Origin: Flavobacterium sp. LMO8
GTDB lineage: Bacteria > Bacteroidota > Bacteroidia > Flavobacteriales > Flavobacteriaceae
NCBI RefSeq assembly: GCF_009495755.1
Contig: NZ_WIBJ01000031.1
Span: 62,001 to 126,000, forward strand
Length of the DNA: 64,000 bases
Reading direction: 5' to 3'
Both the position numbers and the translations under genes were made by a program. Shown here piece by piece: positions 45,028-54,236 of the stretch. The number at the start of each line of letters is the position of its first letter. The stretch's first letter is position 1. Under the pieces are notes generated by a model that saw nothing but the letters and a program-made list of their open reading frames with translations, had not been told where the DNA came from and did not search any database.

Positions 45028-45453
45028 CTATTTTAAATATTTTACAAAATGAAACCCTTTGGGCACAAAACCATGATTCATGTAGAATTTTTGGGCTCCA
45101 AAGTTGGTCGTATAAGCATCTAACGCCATCATATTACAATCTTCATCGATGCCTTTTTGATTGAGATATTCGGTCATGATACTGCCAATTCCTTTGGAAC
45201 GAAAATCTTCATGCACGACTACATTATCTAATTCTAGATATTTACCACACCATAGTTTAGTTCCTATCCAAAACCCTGCCAAACCCATGGTAATTCCGTT
45301 TTCCACTACAATTAATTGTTTGTAATTATGCGGAATCATTTTGTCTAACAAATCGCCATAAATTTCAAGCGTGTAATCGGGATATAGTTGTTGAATGATG
45401 GATAATTGCTCCAACATTTCGGCTTTAGTTCCTAATTCAATTAACTGTGGCAT
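45028..45453 (-). CDS. GNAT N-acetyltransferase
   Basis: A 141-residue acetyl-CoA-dependent N-acetyltransferase. Motif A is VVHEDFRSKGIGSIMTEYL (R/QxxGxG/A pyrophosphate loop) and motif B-like YTTNFGAQKFYMNHGF follows. The acceptor is unknown. The gene begins 1 nt after the S9 peptidase stop, so the two are probably cotranscribed. Confidence 0.88.
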   Translation of the reverse strand: MPQLIELGTKAEMLEQLSIIQQLYPDYTLEIYGDLLDKMIPHNYKQLIVVENGITMGLAGFWIGTKLWCGKYLELDNVVVHEDFRSKGIGSIMTEYLNQKGIDEDCNMMALDAYTTNFGAQKFYMNHGFVPKGFHFVKYLK

Positions 45454-45454
45454 T

Positions 45455-47797
45455 TTATTTTTGTAATAGATTTTCGTTGAATAAGTCTAAAATTCTTCGG
45501 TATTCGTCTACCCAAGAATACGTTCTTTTAAATCCGTGGGCTTCCACTGGAAATACGGCTAAATCCCAGTCTTTTTTACCTAATTCGATAAATCGTTGTG
45601 TTAATCTAACAATGTCTTGAAATTGTACGTTATCGTCGACCATTCCGTGTAACATTAACAATTTGTCTTGTAAATTATTCGCGAAATAAATCGGAGAACT
45701 TTTCTTATATGCTTCAGGATCGGTTTCTGGGAAATTCAAAATGTTTGAGGTGTAACCGTGATTATAATGCGCCCAATCGGTTACTGAACGTAACGCGGCT
45801 CCTGCTTGGAATTCACCTGGTTCTGTTAGCAATGCCATTAACGTAATAAATCCGCCATAAGAACCGCCGTAAATTCCCACTCGGTTAGGGTCAATTCCTG
45901 CTTTTTCTACTAAATATTTCTTTCCATCTAATTGATCGGATAAATCTTTTCCACCCATGTGACGGTAAATTCCCGTTCTGAAATCGCGACCGTAACCATC
46001 ACTGGCTCTGTAATCGATATCTAAAACCGTGTAACCTAAATCGGTAAGCAAATTGTGAAACATGAATTCTCTATGATACGTGCTCCAATAATTATGAGCA
46101 TTTTGCAAATATCCCGCGCCGTGTACAAAAATTACTGCGGCTTTGTTTTTGTTTTCTACTTTTGGTTGATACAAACGTGCGTAAACATTGGTTCCGTCTT
46201 CTGCTTTGAAGGTGATAACTTCTGGAGTTTTCCAGTTGTATTTTTTGAATTCTGGAGTAGTAGAAAACGTAATTTGTTTCAAATCTGCATTCGGTTTATT
46301 AGCTCCCACATACAATTCCCAAGGTTTGTTTTTATACGAATAGCGCACCAAAAGTGTTTGTTCGTCAGGAGATAATTCTACTTCGTAATTGCCATCATTG
46401 GTTAAAATACCGGTCATTTTTTTAGAAGCGATGTCCAATTTATAAAAACTTCTGTTGCCTGGATGTGTTGTCGTAGTTGTGATGTAAAACGATTTAGCGT
46501 CATTGGATAATTGAACATTTCGAACTTCCCAATTGCCTTTTGTTAGCGCATCTTTTTTCTTGGTTTTCAAATTATATGTGTACAAATGCGAAAAACCAGT
46601 TGCTTCCGATTGAAAATAAATGGTTGAATTATCAATAAAACCTAAAGTTCCGCTACTGAAACTATAACCCGGAATTCCAGGTCCACCAATCCAAGCTTCG
46701 TCGTGTTGATGATCTAACTCGGTGATTTTTCCTGAAACTAAATCCAATTGTACAATCCAACGGTGTTTGTTGTCTTGACTTCTGATTTCTAAAACGGCAT
46801 TTTTTTCGTCTTTGCTATACACTGGACTTTGCATAACTACTGGAATATCATATTCCGAATCGCCTTTTAAATTTTCATATTCTTGATAATATTTTGGCGC
46901 TTCATTGATTCCGGTTAAATTGGAAAACGAAACGTAATACGTAGTATCTTTATCTACATTGAAAATTCCGAATTTGTGTTTACTGAAATTATCAACCGAT
47001 ACTTTTGCTCGTGCTTTTTCTTGACGCGTAAATCCATCATCCGTAATAAAATGTTCAACATTTGTTGATGGCTGATTTGGATAGTCTGAAATTCTAAAGG
47101 TTACAAATTTTCCGTCAGGCGATGCTTTTACTTGCCCTAACGATGATTTATCATAGAAAATTTCTTTTGGAAACTTCTCTTTTTTGGATTTGGATTGCGC
47201 TTCATACCAATCATCTGCTTTTGCTTCATCGCGCACAAATTGAAATAATTCTTTTTGTTGGTTTTTCAAAAACGAATCTTCTTCTTTTGACGATTTACTT
47301 TCTTTTCCTGTTCTAAAATTTGTTAATTGAACAATCGAAAAATCTTTGGTATTGAATTGATATACATTGCGATTTTGCTGAAAAAAGATAATATTAGGAT
47401 CACTACTTCTTTGAATAGAAGCAATTCGGTCTGCTAATTGAATGACTTTTTTAGTCTTTTTAGTGGATTTGGTATACGCATACAAAACACCTTGATTGGT
47501 ATAATACACAACATCATAATCTTTCTGTGTTGCCATAAAATCCAAATCGTAAATAGGATTTGAAGTTGTTAATTTTTGAGGTGATTTACTTGATTTGTTC
47601 CAAAAATAGGTACTGTTATCAATTTCATTATTCGGATTCCAATCAAATAAAACGGTTTGCTCATCGATAGACCAACGGTGATTATCAGGTTGGTGCCCGA
47701 TAAATTCATTTCCTTTCATGATATCTTCTAAACGAAGATTTTGAGCATTACCAAAAAAGGTGAAAAGTAGTAAGAAGAAACAGCAATATTTTTTCAT
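45455..47797 (-). CDS. S9 family prolyl oligopeptidase/dipeptidyl peptidase
   Basis: A 780-residue secreted peptidase with a signal peptide (about 1-19, FFGNAQ), an N-terminal beta-propeller (about 30-520) and a C-terminal alpha/beta hydrolase. The nucleophile is Ser646 in YGGSYGG, and the catalytic His lies in FPVEAHGFK near the end. It resembles dipeptidyl peptidase IV-type enzymes used to finish peptide digestion in the periplasm. I set the start at ATG 47797 because the in-frame ATG at 47911 would add 38 residues before a proper signal peptide. Confidence 0.92.
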   Translation of the reverse strand: MKKYCCFFLLLFTFFGNAQNLRLEDIMKGNEFIGHQPDNHRWSIDEQTVLFDWNPNNEIDNSTYFWNKSSKSPQKLTTSNPIYDLDFMATQKDYDVVYYTNQGVLYAYTKSTKKTKKVIQLADRIASIQRSSDPNIIFFQQNRNVYQFNTKDFSIVQLTNFRTGKESKSSKEEDSFLKNQQKELFQFVRDEAKADDWYEAQSKSKKEKFPKEIFYDKSSLGQVKASPDGKFVTFRISDYPNQPSTNVEHFITDDGFTRQEKARAKVSVDNFSKHKFGIFNVDKDTTYYVSFSNLTGINEAPKYYQEYENLKGDSEYDIPVVMQSPVYSKDEKNAVLEIRSQDNKHRWIVQLDLVSGKITELDHQHDEAWIGGPGIPGYSFSSGTLGFIDNSTIYFQSEATGFSHLYTYNLKTKKKDALTKGNWEVRNVQLSNDAKSFYITTTTTHPGNRSFYKLDIASKKMTGILTNDGNYEVELSPDEQTLLVRYSYKNKPWELYVGANKPNADLKQITFSTTPEFKKYNWKTPEVITFKAEDGTNVYARLYQPKVENKNKAAVIFVHGAGYLQNAHNYWSTYHREFMFHNLLTDLGYTVLDIDYRASDGYGRDFRTGIYRHMGGKDLSDQLDGKKYLVEKAGIDPNRVGIYGGSYGGFITLMALLTEPGEFQAGAALRSVTDWAHYNHGYTSNILNFPETDPEAYKKSSPIYFANNLQDKLLMLHGMVDDNVQFQDIVRLTQRFIELGKKDWDLAVFPVEAHGFKRTYSWVDEYRRILDLFNENLLQK

Positions 47798-47929
47798 TGG
47801 GTAAAGTTTGTTATATGACAAATATACCAATAAAAGTAAATGAGGGAAAAAAGGTTTTGTTAAATGAATTATTGCGTGAAAATGACTTTTTGTTTTGCGA
47901 ACGGAATGCAATTCCGCGCTATCTGGATT

Positions 47930-48469
47930 TTATATTAAATTCAGCTTTATTGTGATTATTAAAATTAAAAAGCATAACAGAAACAAAAAACTTAACGCAA
48001 GAAACAGGAACTCTTTTTGATTTACACTTTCTCTTATTAATATTCTTCTTTGCAATTCATTTTTATTAGTATGCAATATTTTTTTTATCCATAAATTCGT
48101 GAATTCTAATTCTAAAAGATTAGAATTTTTAATTTCTAATATATATTTTCCGCTTTTCTTTGATTTGAAACTGTAATAATCAAAACCTTTTAATCCATCA
48201 TAAAAAAATTGATATTTTAAGTAACTCTTTTTTAATTGTACTATTTCATTAGAAGATTTTTCATGAAGTATAAATATAGCACCAGAATCACTTTTGTAAT
48301 AACCCTCAAAAATTGAAATGAAATACTTTTGATTTTCACACAAATGCAATTCAATTAAATTATCTTGAAAATTATCAAAATACACTTTTTTTATTTTCAA
48401 AATTTTAAAAATGAAAATCAAGAAAATAACTATTAAAGACAAGATTAATATTATTACTAAAAATTTCAC
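47930..48469 (-). CDS. membrane protein with helices at both ends, unknown
   Basis: A 179-residue protein with a long N-terminal hydrophobic helix (about 3-26), a polar middle of about 120 residues rich in Tyr, Lys and Asn (EGYYKSDSGAIFILHEKSSN), and a C-terminal hydrophobic helix (about 152-176). The middle may be a beta-sandwich (GKYILEIKNSNLLELEFTN). No family was recognised. It is low in GC even by local standards. It lies between the ATP synthase operon terminator and the S9 peptidase. Confidence 0.6.
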   Translation of the reverse strand: MKFLVIILILSLIVIFLIFIFKILKIKKVYFDNFQDNLIELHLCENQKYFISIFEGYYKSDSGAIFILHEKSSNEIVQLKKSYLKYQFFYDGLKGFDYYSFKSKKSGKYILEIKNSNLLELEFTNLWIKKILHTNKNELQRRILIRESVNQKEFLFLALSFLFLLCFLILIITIKLNLI

Positions 48470-48510
48470 AAACTATTTATTTTAAACAAAATGATTCTTA
48501 CAAATATAAA

Positions 48511-48537
48511 ACAAAAAAGTCCCGAAAAAATCGGGAC
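48511..48537 (-). terminator. terminator of the ATP synthase operon
   Basis: GTCCCGA (48519-48525) pairs with TCGGGAC (48531-48537) around five A. On the minus strand it is followed by TTTTTTG. It is about 24 nt past the atpG stop. Confidence 0.9.
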
Positions 48538-48560
48538 ATTTTATAATATCTAAATTAAAA

Positions 48561-49418
48561 TTAGTTATTCAAAGCTTCTGCTCCTCCAACGATCTCTAAG
48601 ATTTCGTTTGTAATAGCTGCTTGACGCGCTTTGTTGTATGTTAATTTTAATTGGTCTCTTAATTCTGTAGCGTTATCGGTTGCTTTATGCATTGCTGTCA
48701 TACGAGCTCCGTGTTCTGCTGCAAATGAATCTCTAATTGATTTGTATAATTGTGTTTTTAATGATTTTGGAATCAAAGTCAACACAATTTCTTCTTTAGA
48801 AGGTTCAAAAATATAATCAGAAGCTACTACTTCACCACCAACAATTGGAGCTAAAGGTAAAAACTGTTGTGTTCTTACAATTTGAGTTGCAGCATTTTTA
48901 AATTCATTATAAACGATTTCGATTTTATCGTAATCACCTTTCACAAATTTATCCATTAATTGTTGTGCAATATCAGAAGCATTTTCGAAAGTTAATTTGT
49001 CAAAAATAACATTGTTAACTTCGATTACGTTGTTTGTTTTACGCAAAACGTCGTTTCCTTTTTTACCAATAGCAAAAATATCTACTTGTTTTCCTGCATA
49101 CGTATCAGCAACTGCTTTTGCTTGTTTAATTACATTGGTATTAAACGCACCACACAAACCTCTGTTTGAAGTAATTGCAACGATAAGTACTTTATTTACT
49201 TCTCTTTGAGCTGTAAAAGCACCACCAACTTCTCCTTCAAGAGTTGCACTTAAGTTTTGTAATAGCTCAGTAAGTTTTTCTGCATACGGACGCATAGCTG
49301 TAATAGCATCTTGCGCTTTTTTTAATTTTGCAGCAGAAACCATTTTCATCGCCGATGTAATTTGCATCGTAGATGAAACAGAAGTAATCCTATTACGTAT
49401 TTCCTTTAAGTTTGCCAT
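48561..49418 (-). CDS. atpG: ATP synthase subunit gamma
   Basis: A 285-residue gamma subunit, the rotating central stalk of F1. The N-terminal signature KEIRNRITSVSSTMQITSAM and the C-terminal AITNEILEIVGGAEALNN, which forms the coiled axle, are complete, and TSNRGLCGAFN is conserved. It is the last gene of the operon. The gap before it contains a 14-bp perfect hairpin and a dispersed repeat. Confidence 0.97.
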   Translation of the reverse strand: MANLKEIRNRITSVSSTMQITSAMKMVSAAKLKKAQDAITAMRPYAEKLTELLQNLSATLEGEVGGAFTAQREVNKVLIVAITSNRGLCGAFNTNVIKQAKAVADTYAGKQVDIFAIGKKGNDVLRKTNNVIEVNNVIFDKLTFENASDIAQQLMDKFVKGDYDKIEIVYNEFKNAATQIVRTQQFLPLAPIVGGEVVASDYIFEPSKEEIVLTLIPKSLKTQLYKSIRDSFAAEHGARMTAMHKATDNATELRDQLKLTYNKARQAAITNEILEIVGGAEALNN

Positions 49419-49430
49419 TTTGTTAATTTG

Positions 49431-49481
49431 TCAATGTGCCAATTTATCAATGTGTCAATTAATTGTCTAATTGACACATTG
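49431..49481. repeat. dispersed repeat and hairpin between atpA and atpG
   Basis: TCAATGTGCCAATTTATCAA begins a unit related to the one at 59035-59060. Within it CAATGTGTCAATTA (49448-49461) pairs perfectly with TAATTGACACATTG (49468-49481). No T run follows, so it is not a standard terminator. Confidence 0.8.
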
Positions 49482-49494
49482 TCTAATTGACTAA

Positions 49495-51072
49495 TTAATT
49501 ATATTTTGCTGAAATTTCTTTCGCTACTTTTTCTAAAACGTCAGTGATAGCGTCATCAAACTTACCTGCTTTAAGTGCGTCTAATGTATCTCTGTGTTTA
49601 GCGTTTAAGTATTCTAAGAAATCTTTCTCAAATTCTTTTACTTTTACAACTGGTACATTTCTTAACAAGTTTTTAGAACCAGCATAAATGATAGCCACCT
49701 GATCTTCTACTGTAAAAGGAGAGTTTAAACCTTGTTTTAAGATTTCAACGTTTCTTTTTCCTTTTTCAATAACGTTTAAAGTTACAGCATCTAAGTCAGA
49801 ACCAAATTTCGCGAAAGCTTCTAATTCACGAAATTGTGCTTGGTCTAATTTTAAAGTACCTGATACTTTTTTCATTGATTTAATCTGTGCATTACCTCCA
49901 ACACGAGATACAGAAATACCTACGTTAATTGCAGGACGAACTCCAGAGTTGAATAAATCACCATCTAAGAAAATCTGTCCGTCTGTAATCGAAATTACGT
50001 TAGTTGGGATATATGCAGAAACGTCACCTGCTTGAGTTTCGATAATTGGTAACGCTGTTAACGAACCACCACCTTTAACGATTCCTTTGATAGAATCTGG
50101 TAAGTCATTCATGTTTCTAGCGATTTCGTCGTTGTTAATTACTTTACAAGCTCTTTCTAATAAACGAGAGTGTAAGTAGAAAACGTCTCCAGGGTAAGCC
50201 TCACGTCCTGGTGGTCTTCTTAATAATAAAGACACCTCACGATACGCTACAGCTTGTTTAGATAAATCATCATAAACAATTAAAGCTGGACGACCAGAAT
50301 CTCTAAAATATTCACCAATTGCAGCACCTGCCATAGGAGCATATACTTGCATTGGAGCTGGATCAGAAGCGTTTGCAGCAACAATAACTGTATAAGCCAT
50401 TGCACCTTTTTCTTCTAACATTTTTGCGATTCCTGCTACAGTTGAAGCTTTTTGTCCAATTGCAACATATATACAGAATACAGGTTTTCCTGCATCGTAA
50501 AATTCTTTTTGATTTAAGATGGTATCAATACAAACTGTTGATTTACCAGTTTGACGGTCACCAATAACCAACTCACGTTGACCTCTACCCACTGGAATCA
50601 TCGCATCAACTGCTTTTACTCCTGTTTGTAATGGTTCAGTTACTGGTTGACGGAAGATAACTCCAGGAGCTTTTCTTTCTAATGGCATTTCGTATAACTC
50701 ACCACCGATTGGACCTTTACCATCAATTGGGTTACCTAAAGTATCTACAACACGACCTACCATTTGTTCTCCTACTTTAAGAGAAGCAATACGTTGTGTT
50801 CTTTTTACTGTAGAACCTTCTTTGATTCCTGTAGATGGTCCTAAAAGTACCACCCCAACATTGTCTTCTTCTAAGTTCAATACGATAGCTTCTAATCCGT
50901 TTTCGAATTGTACTAACTCTCCGTATTGAGCGTTTGATAATCCGTAAACACGAGCGATACCGTCTCCAACTTGAAGTACTGTTCCAACTTCTTCTAACGA
51001 TGCACCAGATTCAAAACCTGATAATTGTTGTTTTAATATTGCTGAAATTTCAGCAGGTTTAATTTCCGCCAT
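49495..51072 (-). CDS. atpA: ATP synthase subunit alpha
   Basis: A 525-residue alpha subunit of F1, with an N-terminal beta barrel, a nucleotide-binding domain carrying the P-loop GDRQTGKST and [14 protein letters not shown], and a helical C-terminus. It binds nucleotide non-catalytically and holds the Arg finger for beta. The beta and epsilon genes (atpD, atpC) are not in this operon, the usual Bacteroidota split. An extra gene separates it from atpH. Confidence 0.98.
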   Translation of the reverse strand: MAEIKPAEISAILKQQLSGFESGASLEEVGTVLQVGDGIARVYGLSNAQYGELVQFENGLEAIVLNLEEDNVGVVLLGPSTGIKEGSTVKRTQRIASLKVGEQMVGRVVDTLGNPIDGKGPIGGELYEMPLERKAPGVIFRQPVTEPLQTGVKAVDAMIPVGRGQRELVIGDRQTGKSTVCIDTILNQKEFYDAGKPVFCIYVAIGQKASTVAGIAKMLEEKGAMAYTVIVAANASDPAPMQVYAPMAGAAIGEYFRDSGRPALIVYDDLSKQAVAYREVSLLLRRPPGREAYPGDVFYLHSRLLERACKVINNDEIARNMNDLPDSIKGIVKGGGSLTALPIIETQAGDVSAYIPTNVISITDGQIFLDGDLFNSGVRPAINVGISVSRVGGNAQIKSMKKVSGTLKLDQAQFRELEAFAKFGSDLDAVTLNVIEKGKRNVEILKQGLNSPFTVEDQVAIIYAGSKNLLRNVPVVKVKEFEKDFLEYLNAKHRDTLDALKAGKFDDAITDVLEKVAKEISAKYN

Positions 51073-51087
51073 AACTATGTGTGATTA

Positions 51088-51597
51088 TTATCCTCCTATA
51101 TTAATATTAACGCCAGATTTTCTTGGCTCTTGATTATTATTGATAATAATGGTTTGACCATTATTTGATTTATTTAATCTATTAGAAAATTCAGTTCCAT
51201 ACTTTTCTACAAGTAAATTAACCTTCTCTTCATTTAAAGTCTGATCTTCATTAATCACTTTCGATTTATAAAGTAACTCAACAATTGATTTAGAAGATTT
51301 TTTTAATTCGATTTTTTTGTTCAAACCTAAAAAAGAAACTTCCCAATAAACTAAATCTCCATCGGGGTTAGATGGTATTCTGGCTTCCGCTCCAGAAACG
51401 CGAATGATTTTAATAAAAATAATTTCATCCCCGTTTGTAGTATTTACAAGCGAACAGAAAGAATCAAATCCACCACAACCATCATACTTTAACCATACAT
51501 TGCCATCAACTAATACCTCATGATTCTTAAATTTGAATTTTTGAGAATAGCCTATAATTGAGAATGTTAGCATTAAAAATAATAAAACTTTTTTCAT
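51088..51597 (-). CDS. secreted protein of unknown function inside the atp operon
   Basis: A 169-residue protein with a clear signal peptide (about 1-18, IIGYSQ), so it leaves the cytoplasm and cannot be an F1 part. The mature part begins KFKFKNHEVLVDGNVWLKYD and ends in an asparagine-rich tail (NNGQTIIINNNQ) and GVNINIGG. It contains two Cys (CGGFDSFC) that could form a disulfide. No family was recognised. It lies between atpH and atpA with gaps of 15 and 16 nt, in the same direction, and so should be carried on the operon transcript. Confidence 0.75.
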   Translation of the reverse strand: MKKVLLFLMLTFSIIGYSQKFKFKNHEVLVDGNVWLKYDGCGGFDSFCSLVNTTNGDEIIFIKIIRVSGAEARIPSNPDGDLVYWEVSFLGLNKKIELKKSSKSIVELLYKSKVINEDQTLNEEKVNLLVEKYGTEFSNRLNKSNNGQTIIINNNQEPRKSGVNINIGG

Positions 51598-51613
51598 TTA
51601 TAATAAAGTATTA

Positions 51614-52147
51614 CTAATTACTAAACTCTCTTTTTAAATTTTGCAGTCTGCTTGACACAGATGCATTGTATTGTTTGTCGCCCATTCTTAAAATAAATCC
51701 ACCAATGATAGCTGGATCTACAATATTTTGAATGGTAATATTTTTATTTGAAAACGATGCAATTTTTGCCAATACTTTAGCTTCTAACTCAGGCGTAATT
51801 GGGAAAGCGGTAGTTACCTTTGCAATCTCAATTCCGTTAAGTTCATCGTATAAAGCATTGAACTGTAAAGCAACATCATTTAATAATTCAAATCTTTTGT
51901 TTACTAAAAGCAATTGAAATAATCCTTTTGTCTCTTTTTGAGCAGAAGCAAAAATTTCGTTTAAAGAAGAAAATTTAATTTCACCTTTAACAATTGGACT
52001 TTGCAAGAAATCTTTTAATTCAGCGCTATCTTTAATTGCGTTAACAATTGAAGTCATATCTGAATTTACAGCTTGTGTGCTGTTGTTCACTTGGGCAATG
52101 TCCAAAATGGCTTTAGCGTATCGAATTGCTGCTCTAGTTCCTGCCAT
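51614..52147 (-). CDS. atpH: ATP synthase subunit delta
   Basis: A 177-residue delta subunit that fixes F1 to the peripheral stalk. It begins GTRAAIRYAKAILDIAQ and has LNEIFASAQKETKGLFQLLL and the C-terminal DPAIIGGFILRMGDKQYNAS, all typical. It sits 4 nt downstream of atpF and is followed by the extra secreted-protein gene. Confidence 0.95.
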   Translation of the reverse strand: MAGTRAAIRYAKAILDIAQVNNSTQAVNSDMTSIVNAIKDSAELKDFLQSPIVKGEIKFSSLNEIFASAQKETKGLFQLLLVNKRFELLNDVALQFNALYDELNGIEIAKVTTAFPITPELEAKVLAKIASFSNKNITIQNIVDPAIIGGFILRMGDKQYNASVSSRLQNLKREFSN

Positions 52148-52151
52148 GATA

Positions 52152-52652
52152 TTAGTTTAATTTAGCGTCACCTAACATTTTCTCAACCAATTTAGTTTGA
52201 GCTTCTTTGTTAGATAATTCTCCTTTTAATAATGTCTCAGCAATTTCTAATGACAAAGAAGAAACTTGATTTTTCAATTCTGCCATAGCTGCATTTTTCT
52301 CACTTTCGATTGTTGCTTTCGCAGATTCAATCATTGCTGCTCCTTGAACTTGAGCTTCAGATTTAGCATCAGCAATCATTTTTTCTTTGATTTCTCTTGC
52401 TTCTTTAATCATCAAGTCTCTTTCAGCTCTTGCTTCAGCTAATAATTTTTCATTATCAGACTTCAAGTTCTGCATGTCTTTCTTAGCGTTTTCAGCAGCT
52501 AATAAAGCGTTAGAAATTCCTTCCTCACGAGCTACAATTGAATTCATGATAGGTTTCCATGCAAATTTGACCATTAATACAATTAATATTAATAAGATAA
52601 TAGCTTGCCAGAAAAATAGTCCGAATGAAAAATCGTTAATTAATTTCTCCAT
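52152..52652 (-). CDS. atpF: ATP synthase subunit b
   Basis: A 166-residue peripheral-stalk subunit with one N-terminal transmembrane helix (about 9-29, FFWQAIILLILIVLMVKFAW) and a long charged helix (about 40-166, heptad-like Ala/Lys/Glu). It forms a dimer linking the a subunit to delta. The gap of 89 nt between atpE and atpF holds a strong hairpin (52696-52726). Confidence 0.95.
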   Translation of the reverse strand: MEKLINDFSFGLFFWQAIILLILIVLMVKFAWKPIMNSIVAREEGISNALLAAENAKKDMQNLKSDNEKLLAEARAERDLMIKEAREIKEKMIADAKSEAQVQGAAMIESAKATIESEKNAAMAELKNQVSSLSLEIAETLLKGELSNKEAQTKLVEKMLGDAKLN

Positions 52653-52695
52653 GTTTTGAAAAATATATGTTTAAATAGTACTTTCTTTTTAAAAG

Positions 52696-52726
52696 CAGTA
52701 CCTGTAACCAACCGTTACAGATACTG
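52696..52726 (-). other. intercistronic hairpin after atpE
   Basis: CAGTACCTGTAAC (52696-52708) pairs with GTTACAGATACTG (52714-52726), 12 of 13 with a 5-nt loop. It lies 15 nt past the atpE stop and 44 nt before atpF. On the minus strand it is followed only by CTTTTAAAAAG, a poor T tract, which would suit partial termination or 3'-end protection. Confidence 0.75.
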
Positions 52727-52741
52727 TTTTTTCTTTCTTTA

Positions 52742-52939
52742 TTATTTTCCTAAGATTAAAGCAGCGAATGCTAAACCTTCTAATAAAGCAGCGATAATAA
52801 TCATCGCTGTTTGAATTTTACCTGCAGCTTCTGGCTGACGTGCGATAGCGTCCATTGCAGAACCACCGATTTTTCCTAAACCTAAACCAGCTCCAATTAC
52901 TACTAGACCTGCTCCGATTAAATTAAGAGTTCCCTCCAT
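52742..52939 (-). CDS. atpE: ATP synthase subunit c
   Basis: A 65-residue hairpin of two transmembrane helices joined by the polar loop ARQPE. The ion-binding carboxylate is the Glu in AALLEGLAFAAL. The residue after it is Gly and helix 1 is GAGLGLGKIGGSAMDAI without the Gln/Ser ligands of Na+ enzymes, so it should be proton-driven. It is short, as in other Bacteroidota. Confidence 0.95.
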   Translation of the reverse strand: MEGTLNLIGAGLVVIGAGLGLGKIGGSAMDAIARQPEAAGKIQTAMIIIAALLEGLAFAALILGK

Positions 52940-52976
52940 GATAAATTAATTTATTAAATTAAACAATACTCAAATT

Positions 52977-54119
52977 TTAATGATGATCATCATGATGATG
53001 ATCTTGAACTGCCATACCAATAAATAATGACGACAACATTGTAAAGATAAAAGCTTGTAGGAATGCTACTAAAACTTCGATAATTGAAATAAACAATGTT
53101 AATCCTAATGATATAGGTAAGTCAGCTGCTAAATTTTTTCCAACAAAGATCATTGCAATTAAACTCATGATTACAACGTGACCCGCTGTAATGTTTGCGA
53201 ACAAACGAATTAATAATGCGAATGGTTTTGTTAATGTTCCTAAAATTTCAATTGGCATTAAGATAATCTTCATTGGAACCGGAACACCTGGCATCCAAAA
53301 AATGTGCATCCAATAATCTTTATTAGCACTAAATTGTGTGATAAAGTATGTAAATAAAGCCAAACAAATAGTTACTGCAATATTACCTGTAACGTTGATT
53401 CCTAGTGGAGTCATCCCAAGTAAGTTTAATAACCAAATTAAGAAAAACACAGTTAATAAATAACCCATGAATTTTCTATATTTTTTCTCTCCAATATTTG
53501 GAATAGCAATTTCGTCTCTGATGAATAAGATAAGCGGCTCTAACACTCTACCAAATCCAGTTGGAATTGGTCCTTTTTTATATGATTTAGCTAAACCAAT
53601 AAACATGAACAACAATAAAGCAGAAGTAAACAACATTGAAAACACGTTTTTCGTAATTGAAAAATCTAATGGTTTTGCATTTGTTGGATGATGGTGCTCG
53701 TCGTAGTTAATAGTTCCAGCAGCATCGGTTTTATAAATTTTTCCGTGGTATAATTTGTAGAAATTTCCATCAACTTCAGCTACAGTTTCTCCGTGGTGAA
53801 ATTTAGAAGATGAAAATACTTTTAAACCATTATCAATTAAAATAACTGGTAATGAAAATCCATAATGTTTACCTTCTTTTTCATCTGAGAAAAAAGTAAA
53901 ATCGTGAGAATCTTGTAAGTGATGTTGAATGTAAGCATCTACTTTAGCTTTCTTGTCCTGAGGTTCAGCAGTTTCTCCGTGACTAGCATCAGCAGCAACA
54001 TGAACTTCATGCGCTTCTTTTTTAACTGAATCATTAGAAACATTAGCAAAACTAAATAAAGGCAATATCGCGATTGCGATTGCTGCTATTACATGAAGTG
54101 GTTTTCTTGAAATCACCAT
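52977..54119 (-). CDS. atpB: ATP synthase subunit a
   Basis: A 380-residue a subunit, longer than the roughly 250-270 of other groups. It carries an N-terminal signal-like helix (about 7-26, ending SFAN) and a periplasmic extension of about 120 residues before the first core helix. The essential Arg is in LLIRLFANITAGHV. The C-terminus ends in a histidine/aspartate-rich QDHHHDDHH. It is the first gene of the operon and has a good promoter. Confidence 0.95.
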   Translation of the reverse strand: MVISRKPLHVIAAIAIAILPLFSFANVSNDSVKKEAHEVHVAADASHGETAEPQDKKAKVDAYIQHHLQDSHDFTFFSDEKEGKHYGFSLPVILIDNGLKVFSSSKFHHGETVAEVDGNFYKLYHGKIYKTDAAGTINYDEHHHPTNAKPLDFSITKNVFSMLFTSALLLFMFIGLAKSYKKGPIPTGFGRVLEPLILFIRDEIAIPNIGEKKYRKFMGYLLTVFFLIWLLNLLGMTPLGINVTGNIAVTICLALFTYFITQFSANKDYWMHIFWMPGVPVPMKIILMPIEILGTLTKPFALLIRLFANITAGHVVIMSLIAMIFVGKNLAADLPISLGLTLFISIIEVLVAFLQAFIFTMLSSLFIGMAVQDHHHDDHH

Positions 54120-54158
54120 ATTGATTATATTCTAAAATTTTGGTCTTAAAAATTTTTG

Positions 54159-54187
54159 CAAAAGTACAACTTTAATTAATATTCCAA
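54159..54187 (-). promoter_or_regulatory. promoter of the atpB operon
   Basis: CAAAAGTA (54159-54166) is TACTTTTG on the minus strand and TTG (plus 54185-54187) lies 18 nt upstream, matching the flavobacterial consensus. The atpB ATG is 39 nt downstream. Confidence 0.7.
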
Positions 54188-54236
54188 GTTTCAAAAATAT
54201 TTTTTTTTGAATATTTAATGATTTTTTTGCCTTAAA

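Noticed and set aside
46055..46375. 106-codon open frame opposite the S9 peptidase gene
   Set aside because: Antisense shadow with biased aromatic content and no family features.
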